Program-made: the position numbers and the translations under genes
Notes under the pieces: model-generated
Seen by the model: only the letters and a program-made list of their open reading frames with translations
What the model was told of the DNA's origin: nothing
Databases searched by the model: none
Part shown: piece after piece, positions 27,360-36,551 of the stretch
How positions within the stretch are numbered: position 1 is the first letter of the stretch
Layout: the number at the start of each line of letters is the position of its first letter
NCBI RefSeq assembly: GCF_010092445.1
Contig: NZ_CP048031.1
Coordinates: forward strand, 1,550,001 to 1,614,000
DNA length: 64,000 nucleotides
Direction: 5' to 3'
Origin: Shewanella sp. Arc9-LZ
GTDB taxonomy: Bacteria > Pseudomonadota > Gammaproteobacteria > Enterobacterales > Shewanellaceae

Positions 27360-28069
27360 GTTTGGATCTCTTCATTTTCATCTCGGTCGGTTAAGGCTAA
27401 CGAGAGTTTATATTCGGCCCGTAATAAAAAGTTACGTGCAAGGTGATATTTAATGCCAGCTGCCGCACTCATTATGGTGCTGCGGCGCGCTTCGGTGTCG
27501 GCTAACACACTATGGGGTTCGGTATTAATGATCCCCGCGCCAACGCCAATGTATGGCACGACAATTAACTCGGGTAAAAGTTGGCTAAACAGCATGACTT
27601 CAAATACGTCACTGTCTGAAATACTCCCCAGTGCTTTACCTGCTGATATTTCAGCGCTAAATACTGGGGTAAATGCATAGCCCGCATAAATATTGTAGAA
27701 GTTGGCACCTTCTAAATCGCCGTACATGACACCGGCTTCAATTTGGCGATTGATGACGTCTTGTTCTGTTATCAAGTTAGCATTTATAGCTTGGCCATCT
27801 TGGGATAAACCCTTTAGGTTATCTTCATGAAACCAGCCTTCAACTCCACGTTTGTTTAGTACTTTTAACCAAGACGTTCGCTTAAGCAACACAGTTACCA
27901 TTTCGTTTTGCTCGATAACTGAAACCACCGGATAGCCATCACTTGGCCCTGAATGCAGCTCAATAAAGGGCACATCGATCCGCAAACTTGGGTTGTCGTC
28001 GGCCTGTAATACGGGGCTTAAACACAGTATTGTCAGTAGCAAAAAGGTGTTTCGTAAATATGTTTGCAT
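27329..28069 (-). CDS. SH3-domain plus outer-membrane beta-barrel protein
   Basis: This 246-aa protein has a signal peptide (FLLLTILCLSPVLQA), a bacterial SH3 domain (about 27-88: IELHSGPSDGYPVVSVIEQNE, GWFHEDNL) and an eight-strand-like barrel ending KIGFSVFF. SH3 domains of this sort often bind peptidoglycan, so the protein may tie the outer membrane to the cell wall. Its 3' end overlaps the next barrel gene by 31 bp, implying paired expression and possibly a hetero-oligomer. It sits 57 bp after the large haem lipoprotein. Confidence 0.8.
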   Translation of the reverse strand: MQTYLRNTFLLLTILCLSPVLQADDNPSLRIDVPFIELHSGPSDGYPVVSVIEQNEMVTVLLKRTSWLKVLNKRGVEGWFHEDNLKGLSQDGQAINANLITEQDVINRQIEAGVMYGDLEGANFYNIYAGYAFTPVFSAEISAGKALGSISDSDVFEVMLFSQLLPELIVVPYIGVGAGIINTEPHSVLADTEARRSTIMSAAAGIKYHLARNFLLRAEYKLSLALTDRDENEEIQTWKIGFSVFF

Positions 28070-28126
28070 AATTCCCTATCGCAAAGTCATGAAGCAAACC
28101 TATGGTTTTGCTTGTGGCATGCTTTG

Positions 28127-30793
28127 TTAGTCCTGTGAGTAAAATGGCGTGTTGTAATATTGCGCGCCAATGTCTAACCATTCGTTAAGTAATTTGAGCT
28201 CATCGGCCGACAGCATATTTTGATGGGTGGTGTTATTCATCACCTCAAAAAATGTGTTACTTGAATGCGCGCCATTAGTCGATAAAATTGCCGGCACATT
28301 GACTGTGGTTAACACCGGGATAGGGTTACCGTCAGCGTCAAGAATAAGCTCACCATTACTGTCTACTTGATAAACTACGTTGCCATCGGCATCAAGCACT
28401 TCAACTAATTTGTCGATTAAAATACCATCGACTTCTTCTTGCTCAACATCGTTAAAAAACAGTTCACGGTATGAGGTTAAGTGTGCAGCTTGATCGCTTG
28501 AAGGTGAATTGATTAACGACAACTGTCCCGCAGGCACTTGCACCGCGCCATCGGCATCGACGATATTATGGCAATTGGTACAAGTGTTATCGGCAACGAT
28601 TATTTGAGTTGTTGCGTCTATAACGGGTCGAGCTAAGTCCCACAGCGGTTGAATATGTTCAACATAATTGATTTGAATGCGGCAATAGGGAGTCCAATTG
28701 TCAAAGCATTCGCTGCCATTAGGCGCCGGTGTGGCCAAATTACTGTAACTGTATTCAACATTTGGATTAACGGCAGACAATACTGGGTTAGTCCAAATAT
28801 CTTGATATTTAATACTGTCGCTAAGCTCGGCAAGGCCATTGACCATTTCATTGGCTTCGGCCATGGTTTGTCCTTGCGCAGGAATGATATTACTCGTGGC
28901 ATTAGGGTAGGCAGAACCACCCGCGGCTCCGGTATTAATGCTAGGGGCTTGGGCGTCGAGTCGGCCATGAGGCAGTTGACTGTTAGCAGTATGACAGCCG
29001 GTACATTCTAGGGTTTCACCCGGCGTTAAGGTGATCCATTGATTGTGGCGTCCGCCAATACGCTGACCATTGATATCTAACACACTGATGGCCAATGGGA
29101 CATTAGCAGGCACTTTTATTTTGACTGAACCATCGGGTTGAATTGGGCTATAACCGACAATTTCGCGCATGAGTTGGTTATTACTGCGGCCAAAATCGGT
29201 ATTGGCAATGTCTCTAACATCGTCGGGTGGCATGGGAACACCATGCACAATCCGTAAAAAGCGAGCCGGTAAGTTGGCTGCGGGTGTTTGCGATGGGTCA
29301 CTTAAACGGCTAATACCACCTACGTTGGCAGTGGTGTCGATACCATCAAAGTCATATACGCTGCGAATGTGGATAGAACCAGCCAATTCTTGACTTAGCT
29401 GTGAATCAAGTTCGTTGCCGACGACCTTGTCCGCGATAAAGGTTTTTGGTTGTGCGCTAGGTTGCATCACCACCGATTCGGTTAGCACCGTCCCTTGAGC
29501 TGTTGTGGCCACCAATTGTTGGGTGTTGTTGGCATTGTTGAGTAGCCATAGCTCGTATAAGGGATCGGCTTGAATCAGATTATCGTCAGCGAGTTGCTCC
29601 GCGGTGAGTTGACCGCAGGCGCGGACGATGTCATTTACAACAACACGACACAAATCCCAACTCATTAAAAAGCGCTGGCTGTTATCGGGTAGTGGGTATA
29701 AATGATTGATTCTACCTGTTTCTGATAATGCGGCAGAAAATGAGAAGTTAAATTCTGATAACGTGGCGTCTGTAATCGCTACTCCTTGCGCGCCAGAATT
29801 GGCAGTGGCTTGCTGGGCATCAATGTAGTCGTCAATATTAATCAGCACCGGACGTTTTTGAATCCTGGTGTCGTCCTGTGATGAAAGCAACATCAATATT
29901 TCGCCGCTAGCTAATTGTTGTGGCTTGATAAAATCAATCGCTTCGGTTTGGCCGTCAAGGGTCAATTGATGCGAATGCCAGCCAAATACTAATTCGTTTT
30001 CTGTTCCGTCTGGATTCATACGGTACAGGTTAATTCCGTGGTCGCCGCCCATTCGATCCCAGCGGCTGTATAAAATCTTTCCGCTTTGCAGAACCAATGG
30101 GTAAAAGTCATGGCTTAAGTTAAAGGTTAACTGCTTAATGGCGCTGCCGTCTGGGTCCATTACATGGATGTTAAAGGTTTCATTAGCACGGCTTTCATCT
30201 AATGCTGTGTATTGTGGTTTACCTTCATCAAGCAAAATTGCCCGAGATAAACGCTGCCTGGTTGAGGCAAATATAATTCTGCCATCGGGCAAAAACGCCG
30301 GCATTAAATCATCGCCTTGCTCTGCCGTTATGTCACTGCTGATGATTCGTTCTAAGATTTGGCTTGCTACCGTATAACGCCAGATGTTCCATTTAGGTTG
30401 TTCATCGTCGTCAACACCGTCGATTTCAGGTGCGCGAATGGCCATAAGCAGTTGTTGGCCATCATCTGACACCGACAAATCGCGAATATCAATCAACTGA
30501 TCTTCAGCAAATAAGGAGGCTGTTAAATTCGTCGCAGGTGAATCAGCGAAGGCATTGCGTTTAATGAGCAGTTGCGCGCCAGGATTAAAATGGCCTGGAT
30601 TAAGAGCTTCAAATTGTGCAGGTTGTGCAGGATTTTGATCGACCGCAGTTAAATTACGCTCAATATAAGCCACAGGATATTCAACAAGAACGGGATCAGG
30701 CTGTTGATCTTTAATTGCTGTTTCGGTGTTACATCCCAATAACAATGTAATTACCGTAAACATCATAATGTTATAGCCCAAAGTCGGCCTCAT
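28127..30793 (-). CDS. Large lipoprotein with WD40/TolB-like propeller and two haem c motifs
   Basis: This 888-aa lipoprotein has a lipobox LLLGC (Cys21). The N-terminal half carries TolB/PD40-type propeller blades (LMPAFLPDGRIIFASTRQR; FNIHVMDPDGSAIKQLTFN; HGINLYRMNPDG). The C-terminal half holds two c-type haem motifs, CTGCH (597-601) and CTNCH (738-742), within cytochrome-like regions. This layout recalls the middle domain of hydrazine synthase alpha subunits and relatives in non-anammox bacteria, but there is no basis for that enzyme activity here. An AAGGAA ribosome-binding site precedes the ATG. It is the first gene of the minus-strand cluster and diverges from the haem/DUF1501 genes. 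Confidence 0.78.
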   Translation of the reverse strand: MRPTLGYNIMMFTVITLLLGCNTETAIKDQQPDPVLVEYPVAYIERNLTAVDQNPAQPAQFEALNPGHFNPGAQLLIKRNAFADSPATNLTASLFAEDQLIDIRDLSVSDDGQQLLMAIRAPEIDGVDDDEQPKWNIWRYTVASQILERIISSDITAEQGDDLMPAFLPDGRIIFASTRQRLSRAILLDEGKPQYTALDESRANETFNIHVMDPDGSAIKQLTFNLSHDFYPLVLQSGKILYSRWDRMGGDHGINLYRMNPDGTENELVFGWHSHQLTLDGQTEAIDFIKPQQLASGEILMLLSSQDDTRIQKRPVLINIDDYIDAQQATANSGAQGVAITDATLSEFNFSFSAALSETGRINHLYPLPDNSQRFLMSWDLCRVVVNDIVRACGQLTAEQLADDNLIQADPLYELWLLNNANNTQQLVATTAQGTVLTESVVMQPSAQPKTFIADKVVGNELDSQLSQELAGSIHIRSVYDFDGIDTTANVGGISRLSDPSQTPAANLPARFLRIVHGVPMPPDDVRDIANTDFGRSNNQLMREIVGYSPIQPDGSVKIKVPANVPLAISVLDINGQRIGGRHNQWITLTPGETLECTGCHTANSQLPHGRLDAQAPSINTGAAGGSAYPNATSNIIPAQGQTMAEANEMVNGLAELSDSIKYQDIWTNPVLSAVNPNVEYSYSNLATPAPNGSECFDNWTPYCRIQINYVEHIQPLWDLARPVIDATTQIIVADNTCTNCHNIVDADGAVQVPAGQLSLINSPSSDQAAHLTSYRELFFNDVEQEEVDGILIDKLVEVLDADGNVVYQVDSNGELILDADGNPIPVLTTVNVPAILSTNGAHSSNTFFEVMNNTTHQNMLSADELKLLNEWLDIGAQYYNTPFYSQD

Positions 30794-31097
30794 TTGTTTT
30801 CCTTAACGATTTATTATTTTTGTGAGTATCATAGAAAAACCCTATTGCGGCTGACATTATTGCTTTCTAGGCCCAGTGTTTCAACATTTTTTATTAAATA
30901 TTTGAATACTTTATTTTGACACGGCAAGACGCTTTTTTGGCGCCAAGTTATTGGCTGCAAGTGTCAAAAAAATTAACAAAATAAAAACTTTTAATGTGAG
31001 CCGTTGAATGATTTAATCAGCACCATTCGATTTTTATCATGTCCAAATATCAATTTCAGCTCAATACCAGGCAGTCAAGTGCTAACAAGGAGACAGT
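30794..31097. promoter_or_regulatory. Divergent promoter region with TTGACA inverted repeat
   Basis: This 304-bp AT-rich gap separates the minus-strand envelope cluster from the plus-strand haem/DUF1501 genes, so it should hold both promoters. An inverted repeat TTTTGACAC (30914-30922) and GTGTCAAAA (30961-30969) places a TTGACA-like hexamer on each strand. These could be -35 boxes or halves of an operator controlling both directions. I saw no clear -10 boxes and no gene here. Confidence 0.45.
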
Positions 31098-32366
31098 ATG
31101 AAGCAACGACTTCGTACGGTAAAAAGCTTCAGCTTATTATCTTATTATGGAAAAACGATGCATTTTAAGCCGTTTATGAGTGTATTAGCACTTGGTGTAT
31201 TGAGCCTTTTATCGGCCAATGTGGTTGCTGCCAGCTTAGAGCAAGCAAAACAACTGCATGACCGTATAGCTGGGGTTCCAGCTTCCGAAACCACATTGCA
31301 AAATATGGCAGCATTACTTGATGACGGCAAACCCATCGAAGCGGCATACCTCGCAATGGAAACACCGGCATTTTATTCTACGACGTTGAAATTATTCGCC
31401 ACGCCGTGGACCAATATTGATCAAGACATTTTTGCGCCGTTAAATGACTATTCAGCCACTGTGATTGGTGCGGTTAGAGACGATGTTGATTTTAGAGATA
31501 TTCTGCAAGCAGACATGGTATATGTGGGTAAGAATAGTTTAAATTTACCCGGCTACAATCGCAACAATAATGACCATTATCAGGCATTAGAAGACCAATT
31601 TATTGATTTAAAAGATGGCTTAGAGCGCACCACTCAATCGAGTGTGAATGGATTACCTGCAGATGCAACTGCAGGGGTGTTAACTAGCCGCGCCGCTGCG
31701 AAAGAGTTTTTCTATTTAGGCACTAACCGCGCGATGTTTCGTTTTACCTTAATGAATCATTTGTGTACCGATTTAGAGCCATTAAAAGACAACACCCGCC
31801 CAACCGATCGTATTCGACAAGATGTCAGCCGCAGCCCTGGTGGAGACAGCCGTTTATTTATCAATAACTGCTCAAGTTGTCACAGTGGTATGGATCCACT
31901 GGCGCAAGCGTTTGCTTTTTATGAATATGAGTTTAATCGTGACCAAGATCCAACGGGTGAAGCTGGAGCAATAGCTTACAACACCAGCGGTCAAACCGAC
32001 CCCGCCACCGGCACACGAGTGCAAGGTAAGTATCATATCAATTCAACCAGTTTTCCTTTTGGCTATGCCACACCAAACGATAGATGGAACAATTACTGGC
32101 GCGAAGGCCCTAATCAAAAATTGGGTTGGGATAACAGTTTGTCTGGTCAAGGTAGTGGGGCTAAATCCTTAGGCCAAGAGCTGGCAAACAGTAATGCCTT
32201 CGCCCAATGCCAAGTTAAAAAGGTGTTTAAAACTGTGTGTTTACGAGATGCAGAAAGCCAAGCTGATATTGCACAAATTAGTGCTACTACGGCTTCTTTT
32301 AAACAGCACTCTTACCAACTTAAGCGCGTTTTTGCTGAAGTTGGCAACTACTGTATGGGAGAATAA
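31098..32366 (+). CDS. Secreted one-haem protein with PSD/DUF1588-like C-terminal region
   Basis: This 422-aa exported protein has a long n-region and signal peptide (FMSVLALGVLSLLSANVVAA). One c-haem motif CSSCH is at 258-262, followed by GMDPLAQAFAFYEYE, which resembles the CxxCH...DPLGFALENF region of DUF1588/PSD proteins that occur with DUF1501 partners. A strong AAGGAG lies 5 bp before ATG 31098, which fixes the start. It ends 2 bp before the GTG of the next gene, so the two are translationally coupled. Function is unknown; a periplasmic or surface redox role is likely. Confidence 0.75.
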   Translation: MKQRLRTVKSFSLLSYYGKTMHFKPFMSVLALGVLSLLSANVVAASLEQAKQLHDRIAGVPASETTLQNMAALLDDGKPIEAAYLAMETPAFYSTTLKLFATPWTNIDQDIFAPLNDYSATVIGAVRDDVDFRDILQADMVYVGKNSLNLPGYNRNNNDHYQALEDQFIDLKDGLERTTQSSVNGLPADATAGVLTSRAAAKEFFYLGTNRAMFRFTLMNHLCTDLEPLKDNTRPTDRIRQDVSRSPGGDSRLFINNCSSCHSGMDPLAQAFAFYEYEFNRDQDPTGEAGAIAYNTSGQTDPATGTRVQGKYHINSTSFPFGYATPNDRWNNYWREGPNQKLGWDNSLSGQGSGAKSLGQELANSNAFAQCQVKKVFKTVCLRDAESQADIAQISATTASFKQHSYQLKRVFAEVGNYCMGE

Positions 32367-32368
32367 CC

Positions 32369-34807
32369 GTGAAATATTTAATGGCTAAAGGCCTTGTTAT
32401 TGCCTCATTAATCATCGGGCTTTCTGCTTGTGGTGGCGGGGATGTTGAAAAGAATCCGCCTGCGCAACAAACGCCACAATCTGACGTGTATACCGGCCCT
32501 GCAGCAGCAACGGCTGATATTCAAAAATACAAAGCATCGTTGTGGGATAACATCTCAACCCAAGACAAATGCGGTGCATGCCATACAGAAGGTAATCAAG
32601 CGCCTTATTTTGCCAGTCGAAATAACGTTAACGATGCTTATGCTGCCACGAATCCATTGGTTGACTTAACCGACCCTAAAGCTTCACGTTTAGTCAGTAA
32701 AGTCGCTGGTGGACACAATTGTTGGCTCGCAAGTGATTCAGCTTGTGGTGAAACCATGACCCAATGGATCAAGTTATGGGCCGATGAGCGTGTTAGTACG
32801 GTCAATACTATTGAGCTGACTGCACCGGTTATTCGTGATCCAGGTTCTAGTAAAAACTTCCCTGATGACAGCAGTTTATTCAGTCAGCACGTTTATCCCA
32901 TCGTGAATCAATATTGTGTGTCTTGCCATAATGAAGCAGCACAATCTCCCCAGTCGCCATTTTTTGCCAGCACCGATGTGAGCCAAGCTTATGAAGCCGC
33001 CAAAGGAGTCATTAACTTAGACGACCCAGCGCAATCAAGGCTTGTGGTGCGTTTAGGTTCGGAGTTTCATAACTGCTGGAGCAATTGTGCAGACGACAGC
33101 ATTGAAATGCGCGATGCCATTATGGCGCTCAGTGATGGCATTGAACTTGATGAGATTTCACCAGACATGGTGGTGTCAAAGTCATTACGTTTAACCGATG
33201 GCATTACCGCCTCAAGTGGTGGCCGTTTTGAAACTGACGTAATTGCTTTATATCAATTTAAAACAGGTGAGGGCAGCATTGCTTATGACACCTCAGGCAT
33301 ATCTCCAGCCGCTAATTTGACCTTAACCGGTGATGTAGATTGGTTGGGCAGTTGGGGCTTGTCGTTTACTAACGGTAAAGCGCAGGCGAGTACCGCTAAC
33401 AGCAAAAAACTGCATGATTTAATTACCGCAACAGGTGAGTTTTCTGTTGAGGCTTGGGTGACACCTAATAATGTAACTCAAGAAGGTCCAGCCAGAATAG
33501 TGACCTATTCTGCGGGAGATAGCGCACGTAATTTTACCTTAGGCCAAACTCAATATAACTATGACTTTATGCTGCGCACTCAAGCATCTAGTACCAATGG
33601 CGAGCCAGCATTAAGTACACCAGACGCGGATGAGGTATTACAAGCCACATTGCAGCATGTAGTGATGACTTACAATGCCACCACTGGCCGCAGTATTTAC
33701 GTTAATGGTCAATTGATTGATGTGGTCGATGAAGACATTGCGCCACTTGCCAATTGGGACGACAGCTTCGCGCTTATTTTGGGTAGAGAAGCGTCAAACC
33801 AGCATGTATGGCAAGGCGATATTCGCTTATTAGCCATTTATAATCGGGTACTCGCACCTGAGCAAGTACAGCAAAATTATAATGTTGGAGTGGGTGAAAA
33901 ATTCTTTTTACTATTCTCGATAAGTCATTTAATTGACCTTCCCAATACCTACGTCATGTTTGAAGTCAGTCAGTTTGATAACTACAGCTATTTGTTTAGT
34001 AATGCTGCTATTGTCAACATTGACGGTACGCCAGTAGCAGACAGCTTTGCGTTAAAAGGCTTACGTATCGGTATTAACGGTAAAGAAAGTGCTCAAGGCC
34101 AGTCATACGCGAATCTCGATTTATCAGTATCGGCAGCTCAAGCGATTGCAGAGCCGTTTTCTATCTCAGCATTGGGTACTATTATCGCCCTTGAAAAAGG
34201 CGCTAATCTGGATGAGTTTTTCTTAACCTTTGAACAATTAGGCGAACACACCAATGTAGTGTTACCTGGGGTATTTGTTACCCCTGCCGAGGTGCCAGCA
34301 ACCACTCAATCGGCTCAAGTCGGTGTGCGTAACTTTGCTGAAATCAATCACAGTATGAGTATGCTCACGGGCGTTGACCAACAATCGACTAAAGTATTTA
34401 ACACCTATCAGTTAGTTAAACGTCAATTACCGAGTCTTGAAAATATCGAAACCTTTATCTCTGCGCAGCAAATGGGCATTACCCAGCTTGCCATTGCCTA
34501 TTGTGATACTGCGATTGAAGACAACACGATTCGCAGTAATTGGTTCCCAGATGTGGACTTTACTGCCGTACCTAGTGTGGCGTTAAATACCACTGAACGC
34601 GCCAATTTATTGAACCCGTTAATTAACCAACTTATGCCGTTATCGTTAGCCAGTCAGCCAAGTCAAAGTTCGGTTTACAATGAACTTGATAGCTTAGTGA
34701 GCGGTCTGTCGGTTTGTAGTGGCACCTGTACTGCAGAGCGCACCCGTACTATCGCTAAGTCTAGTTGTGCTGCCGTATTGGCCAGTGCCGTGATGCTAGT
34801 GCAATAG
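32369..34807 (+). CDS. Di-haem LamG-domain lipoprotein
   Basis: This 812-aa lipoprotein has a lipobox LSAC (Cys21). Two repeats in the N-terminal third each carry a haem motif (CGACH at 68-72 and CVSCH at 183-187) followed by similar text: YFASRNNVNDAY...LDLTDP..SRLV and FFASTDVSQAY...LDDPAQSRLV, both ending HNCW. A LamG/concanavalin-like domain follows (about 290-500; YDTSGISPAANLTLTG, AIYNRVLAPEQVQQNYNVG), then a long unassigned C-terminus. The start is GTG at 32369. LamG suggests binding to a surface glycan or protein; the haems suggest electron transfer. Confidence 0.8.
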   Translation: MKYLMAKGLVIASLIIGLSACGGGDVEKNPPAQQTPQSDVYTGPAAATADIQKYKASLWDNISTQDKCGACHTEGNQAPYFASRNNVNDAYAATNPLVDLTDPKASRLVSKVAGGHNCWLASDSACGETMTQWIKLWADERVSTVNTIELTAPVIRDPGSSKNFPDDSSLFSQHVYPIVNQYCVSCHNEAAQSPQSPFFASTDVSQAYEAAKGVINLDDPAQSRLVVRLGSEFHNCWSNCADDSIEMRDAIMALSDGIELDEISPDMVVSKSLRLTDGITASSGGRFETDVIALYQFKTGEGSIAYDTSGISPAANLTLTGDVDWLGSWGLSFTNGKAQASTANSKKLHDLITATGEFSVEAWVTPNNVTQEGPARIVTYSAGDSARNFTLGQTQYNYDFMLRTQASSTNGEPALSTPDADEVLQATLQHVVMTYNATTGRSIYVNGQLIDVVDEDIAPLANWDDSFALILGREASNQHVWQGDIRLLAIYNRVLAPEQVQQNYNVGVGEKFFLLFSISHLIDLPNTYVMFEVSQFDNYSYLFSNAAIVNIDGTPVADSFALKGLRIGINGKESAQGQSYANLDLSVSAAQAIAEPFSISALGTIIALEKGANLDEFFLTFEQLGEHTNVVLPGVFVTPAEVPATTQSAQVGVRNFAEINHSMSMLTGVDQQSTKVFNTYQLVKRQLPSLENIETFISAQQMGITQLAIAYCDTAIEDNTIRSNWFPDVDFTAVPSVALNTTERANLLNPLINQLMPLSLASQPSQSSVYNELDSLVSGLSVCSGTCTAERTRTIAKSSCAAVLASAVMLVQ

Positions 34808-34817
34808 GGGCGACAGT

Positions 34818-34958
34818 ATGAAACGATATTTACAGCGATTGATAGCATTAACCGCGCAGCAGCTTAGGCAAACGGTTGTTGGACTGACTATTTCGCGATT
34901 AACCCATGCAACTGATATAGCCGTAATACGGGCACAAAAGGGATTCAACAATGACTAG
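34818..34958 (+). CDS. Possible 46-aa small protein between the LamG and DUF1501 genes
   Basis: An ATG at 34818, preceded by AGGGG at good spacing, opens 46 codons rich in Arg, Leu, Thr and Gln. Its stop overlaps the DUF1501 start by 8 bp (ATGACTAG). There is no signal peptide or recognised domain. It may be a real small protein or a translated leader that couples DUF1501 translation to the upstream genes. Evidence is only ribosome-binding site and position. Confidence 0.4.
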   Translation: MKRYLQRLIALTAQQLRQTVVGLTISRLTHATDIAVIRAQKGFNND

Positions 34959-36528
34959 ACCTAAGCACCTTCATCCAGACAGTCCATTGTTATTTGCTGA
35001 CCATAGTAAGCCGATGACTAGGCGAGATTTTATTTCGACAGGCTTGTACAAAGGCGGCGCCGCAGTTGCTGGTTTATCGTTATTTAGCCTGTTTGCTAAC
35101 CCTAACAATGCTCATGCGGCGCTATCACCCGCTCTTGAAGCACTAAGAGACTCTTGCGGCATAAGCGTACAAGGGGCGGGCAAAATTCCGTTTATTAGTT
35201 TCGATTTAGCCGGTGGTGCCAATATTGCGGGTTCTAATGTGTTGGTTGGCGGCGCAGGTGGCCAGCAAGATTTCTTATCTACGGCCGGTTATAACAAGCT
35301 GGGTTTACCTGGTGATATGGCTCCGTCAATTGCTAATCCCAATGCGGGAATGTCTGATTTTATTAATACTGATTTAGGATTGGCATTTCACTCTGACTCG
35401 GCTTTTTTACGCGGAATTTTAGAGAAAGTATCATCTGATACCGCATCACGTATCAACGGTGCTGTGATCCCCAATCGCTCAGATAATGACACGGGTAATA
35501 ATCCACACAATCCTATGTATGCCATCGCGGCAGCAGGGGCGAACGGTTCGTTAATGCCGTTAGTGGGGTCGCGTAATTCAGATTCCGGCGGCAATTCAAT
35601 GGCGCCCACCAACTTTATCGATTTAAGCAAACGTCCCACTAAAATTGATCGCCCTTCAGACGTAACGGGTTTAGTGGATGTAGGTGATTTATTCAGTTTA
35701 TTGTCGCAACGTGATGCTGTGGCCGTGATGGAAAGTATTCAACGTATTAGCGCGCAAAAAATGGCGGCAGTGAACACGCAAGTTACCCGCGGTGATGTGA
35801 TTAAAGATTTGGTTAATTGTGGTTATGTTAAAAGTGCTGACCTTGCCGACCGTTTTGGCGACCCATCAACATTAAACCCATTGTTAGACCCTGATATTGT
35901 CGGTCCTGGTGGCATTTTTGGGATTAATGAATTTGACTCTGAGTCTGAGTTCCAAAAAACCGCGTCCATTATGAAGTTAGTGGTTAATGGCTTTTCTGGT
36001 GCGGGCACGGTCACCATGGGTGGGTTTGACTATCACACAGGCGAGCGTGCCACAGGTGAGTTAAGAGACTTACGAGCTGGTCGCTGCATGGGCGCGTGTT
36101 TAGAATATGCTTCACGTCGTAATATGCCGTTAATGTTATACGTATTCAGTGATGGCTCTGTTGCCAGTAATGGCCGTATCGATGACTCCATGGAAGGGCG
36201 TGGTAAAGGCGAATGGACTGGCGATAACTCATCAACAGGCGCGTCATTCTTTTTGGTTTACAATCCGTCTGGCAAACCACAATTAATGGGAGGCAGCGCC
36301 GACCAAATGGCCAGAAAACAACAAATTGGTTTTATGCGATCTGATGCATCCGTTGATACCGCGTCAGCCCCGTCGGCCAATAACGTTAACTTGTTGGTAG
36401 AAACCGTATTGCTAAATTATATGGCTCTACATGGCGAACAAAGCCAATTTACCTCAGTTGCCCCAGAACAAGGATTAGGTAATGCCACTATGCTTGATTC
36501 GTTAACTGCGTTTCAACCAATAGTGTAG
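34951..36528 (+). CDS. DUF1501 protein exported by the Tat pathway
   Basis: This 525-aa protein has a twin-arginine signal (MTRRDFIS then GGAAVAGLSLFSLFA and AHA), so it is exported folded, and a DUF1501 body (alkaline-phosphatase/sulfatase-like superfamily). Motifs seen are FDLAGGANIAGSN near the start of the mature part, GGFDYHTGERATGELRDL, and YVFSDGSVASNG. DUF1501 proteins usually travel with haem- or DUF1800/PSD-type partners, as here. The substrate is unknown. It is followed by a strong hairpin terminator. Confidence 0.9.
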   Translation: MTRPKHLHPDSPLLFADHSKPMTRRDFISTGLYKGGAAVAGLSLFSLFANPNNAHAALSPALEALRDSCGISVQGAGKIPFISFDLAGGANIAGSNVLVGGAGGQQDFLSTAGYNKLGLPGDMAPSIANPNAGMSDFINTDLGLAFHSDSAFLRGILEKVSSDTASRINGAVIPNRSDNDTGNNPHNPMYAIAAAGANGSLMPLVGSRNSDSGGNSMAPTNFIDLSKRPTKIDRPSDVTGLVDVGDLFSLLSQRDAVAVMESIQRISAQKMAAVNTQVTRGDVIKDLVNCGYVKSADLADRFGDPSTLNPLLDPDIVGPGGIFGINEFDSESEFQKTASIMKLVVNGFSGAGTVTMGGFDYHTGERATGELRDLRAGRCMGACLEYASRRNMPLMLYVFSDGSVASNGRIDDSMEGRGKGEWTGDNSSTGASFFLVYNPSGKPQLMGGSADQMARKQQIGFMRSDASVDTASAPSANNVNLLVETVLLNYMALHGEQSQFTSVAPEQGLGNATMLDSLTAFQPIV

Positions 36529-36551
36529 ATCTTGTTGTTGCTAGCGTTGAT

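Noticed and set aside
28127..30793. Hydrazine synthase alpha subunit
   Set aside because: Only a general resemblance of propeller plus haem domains; no beta/gamma subunits or anammox genes are present.
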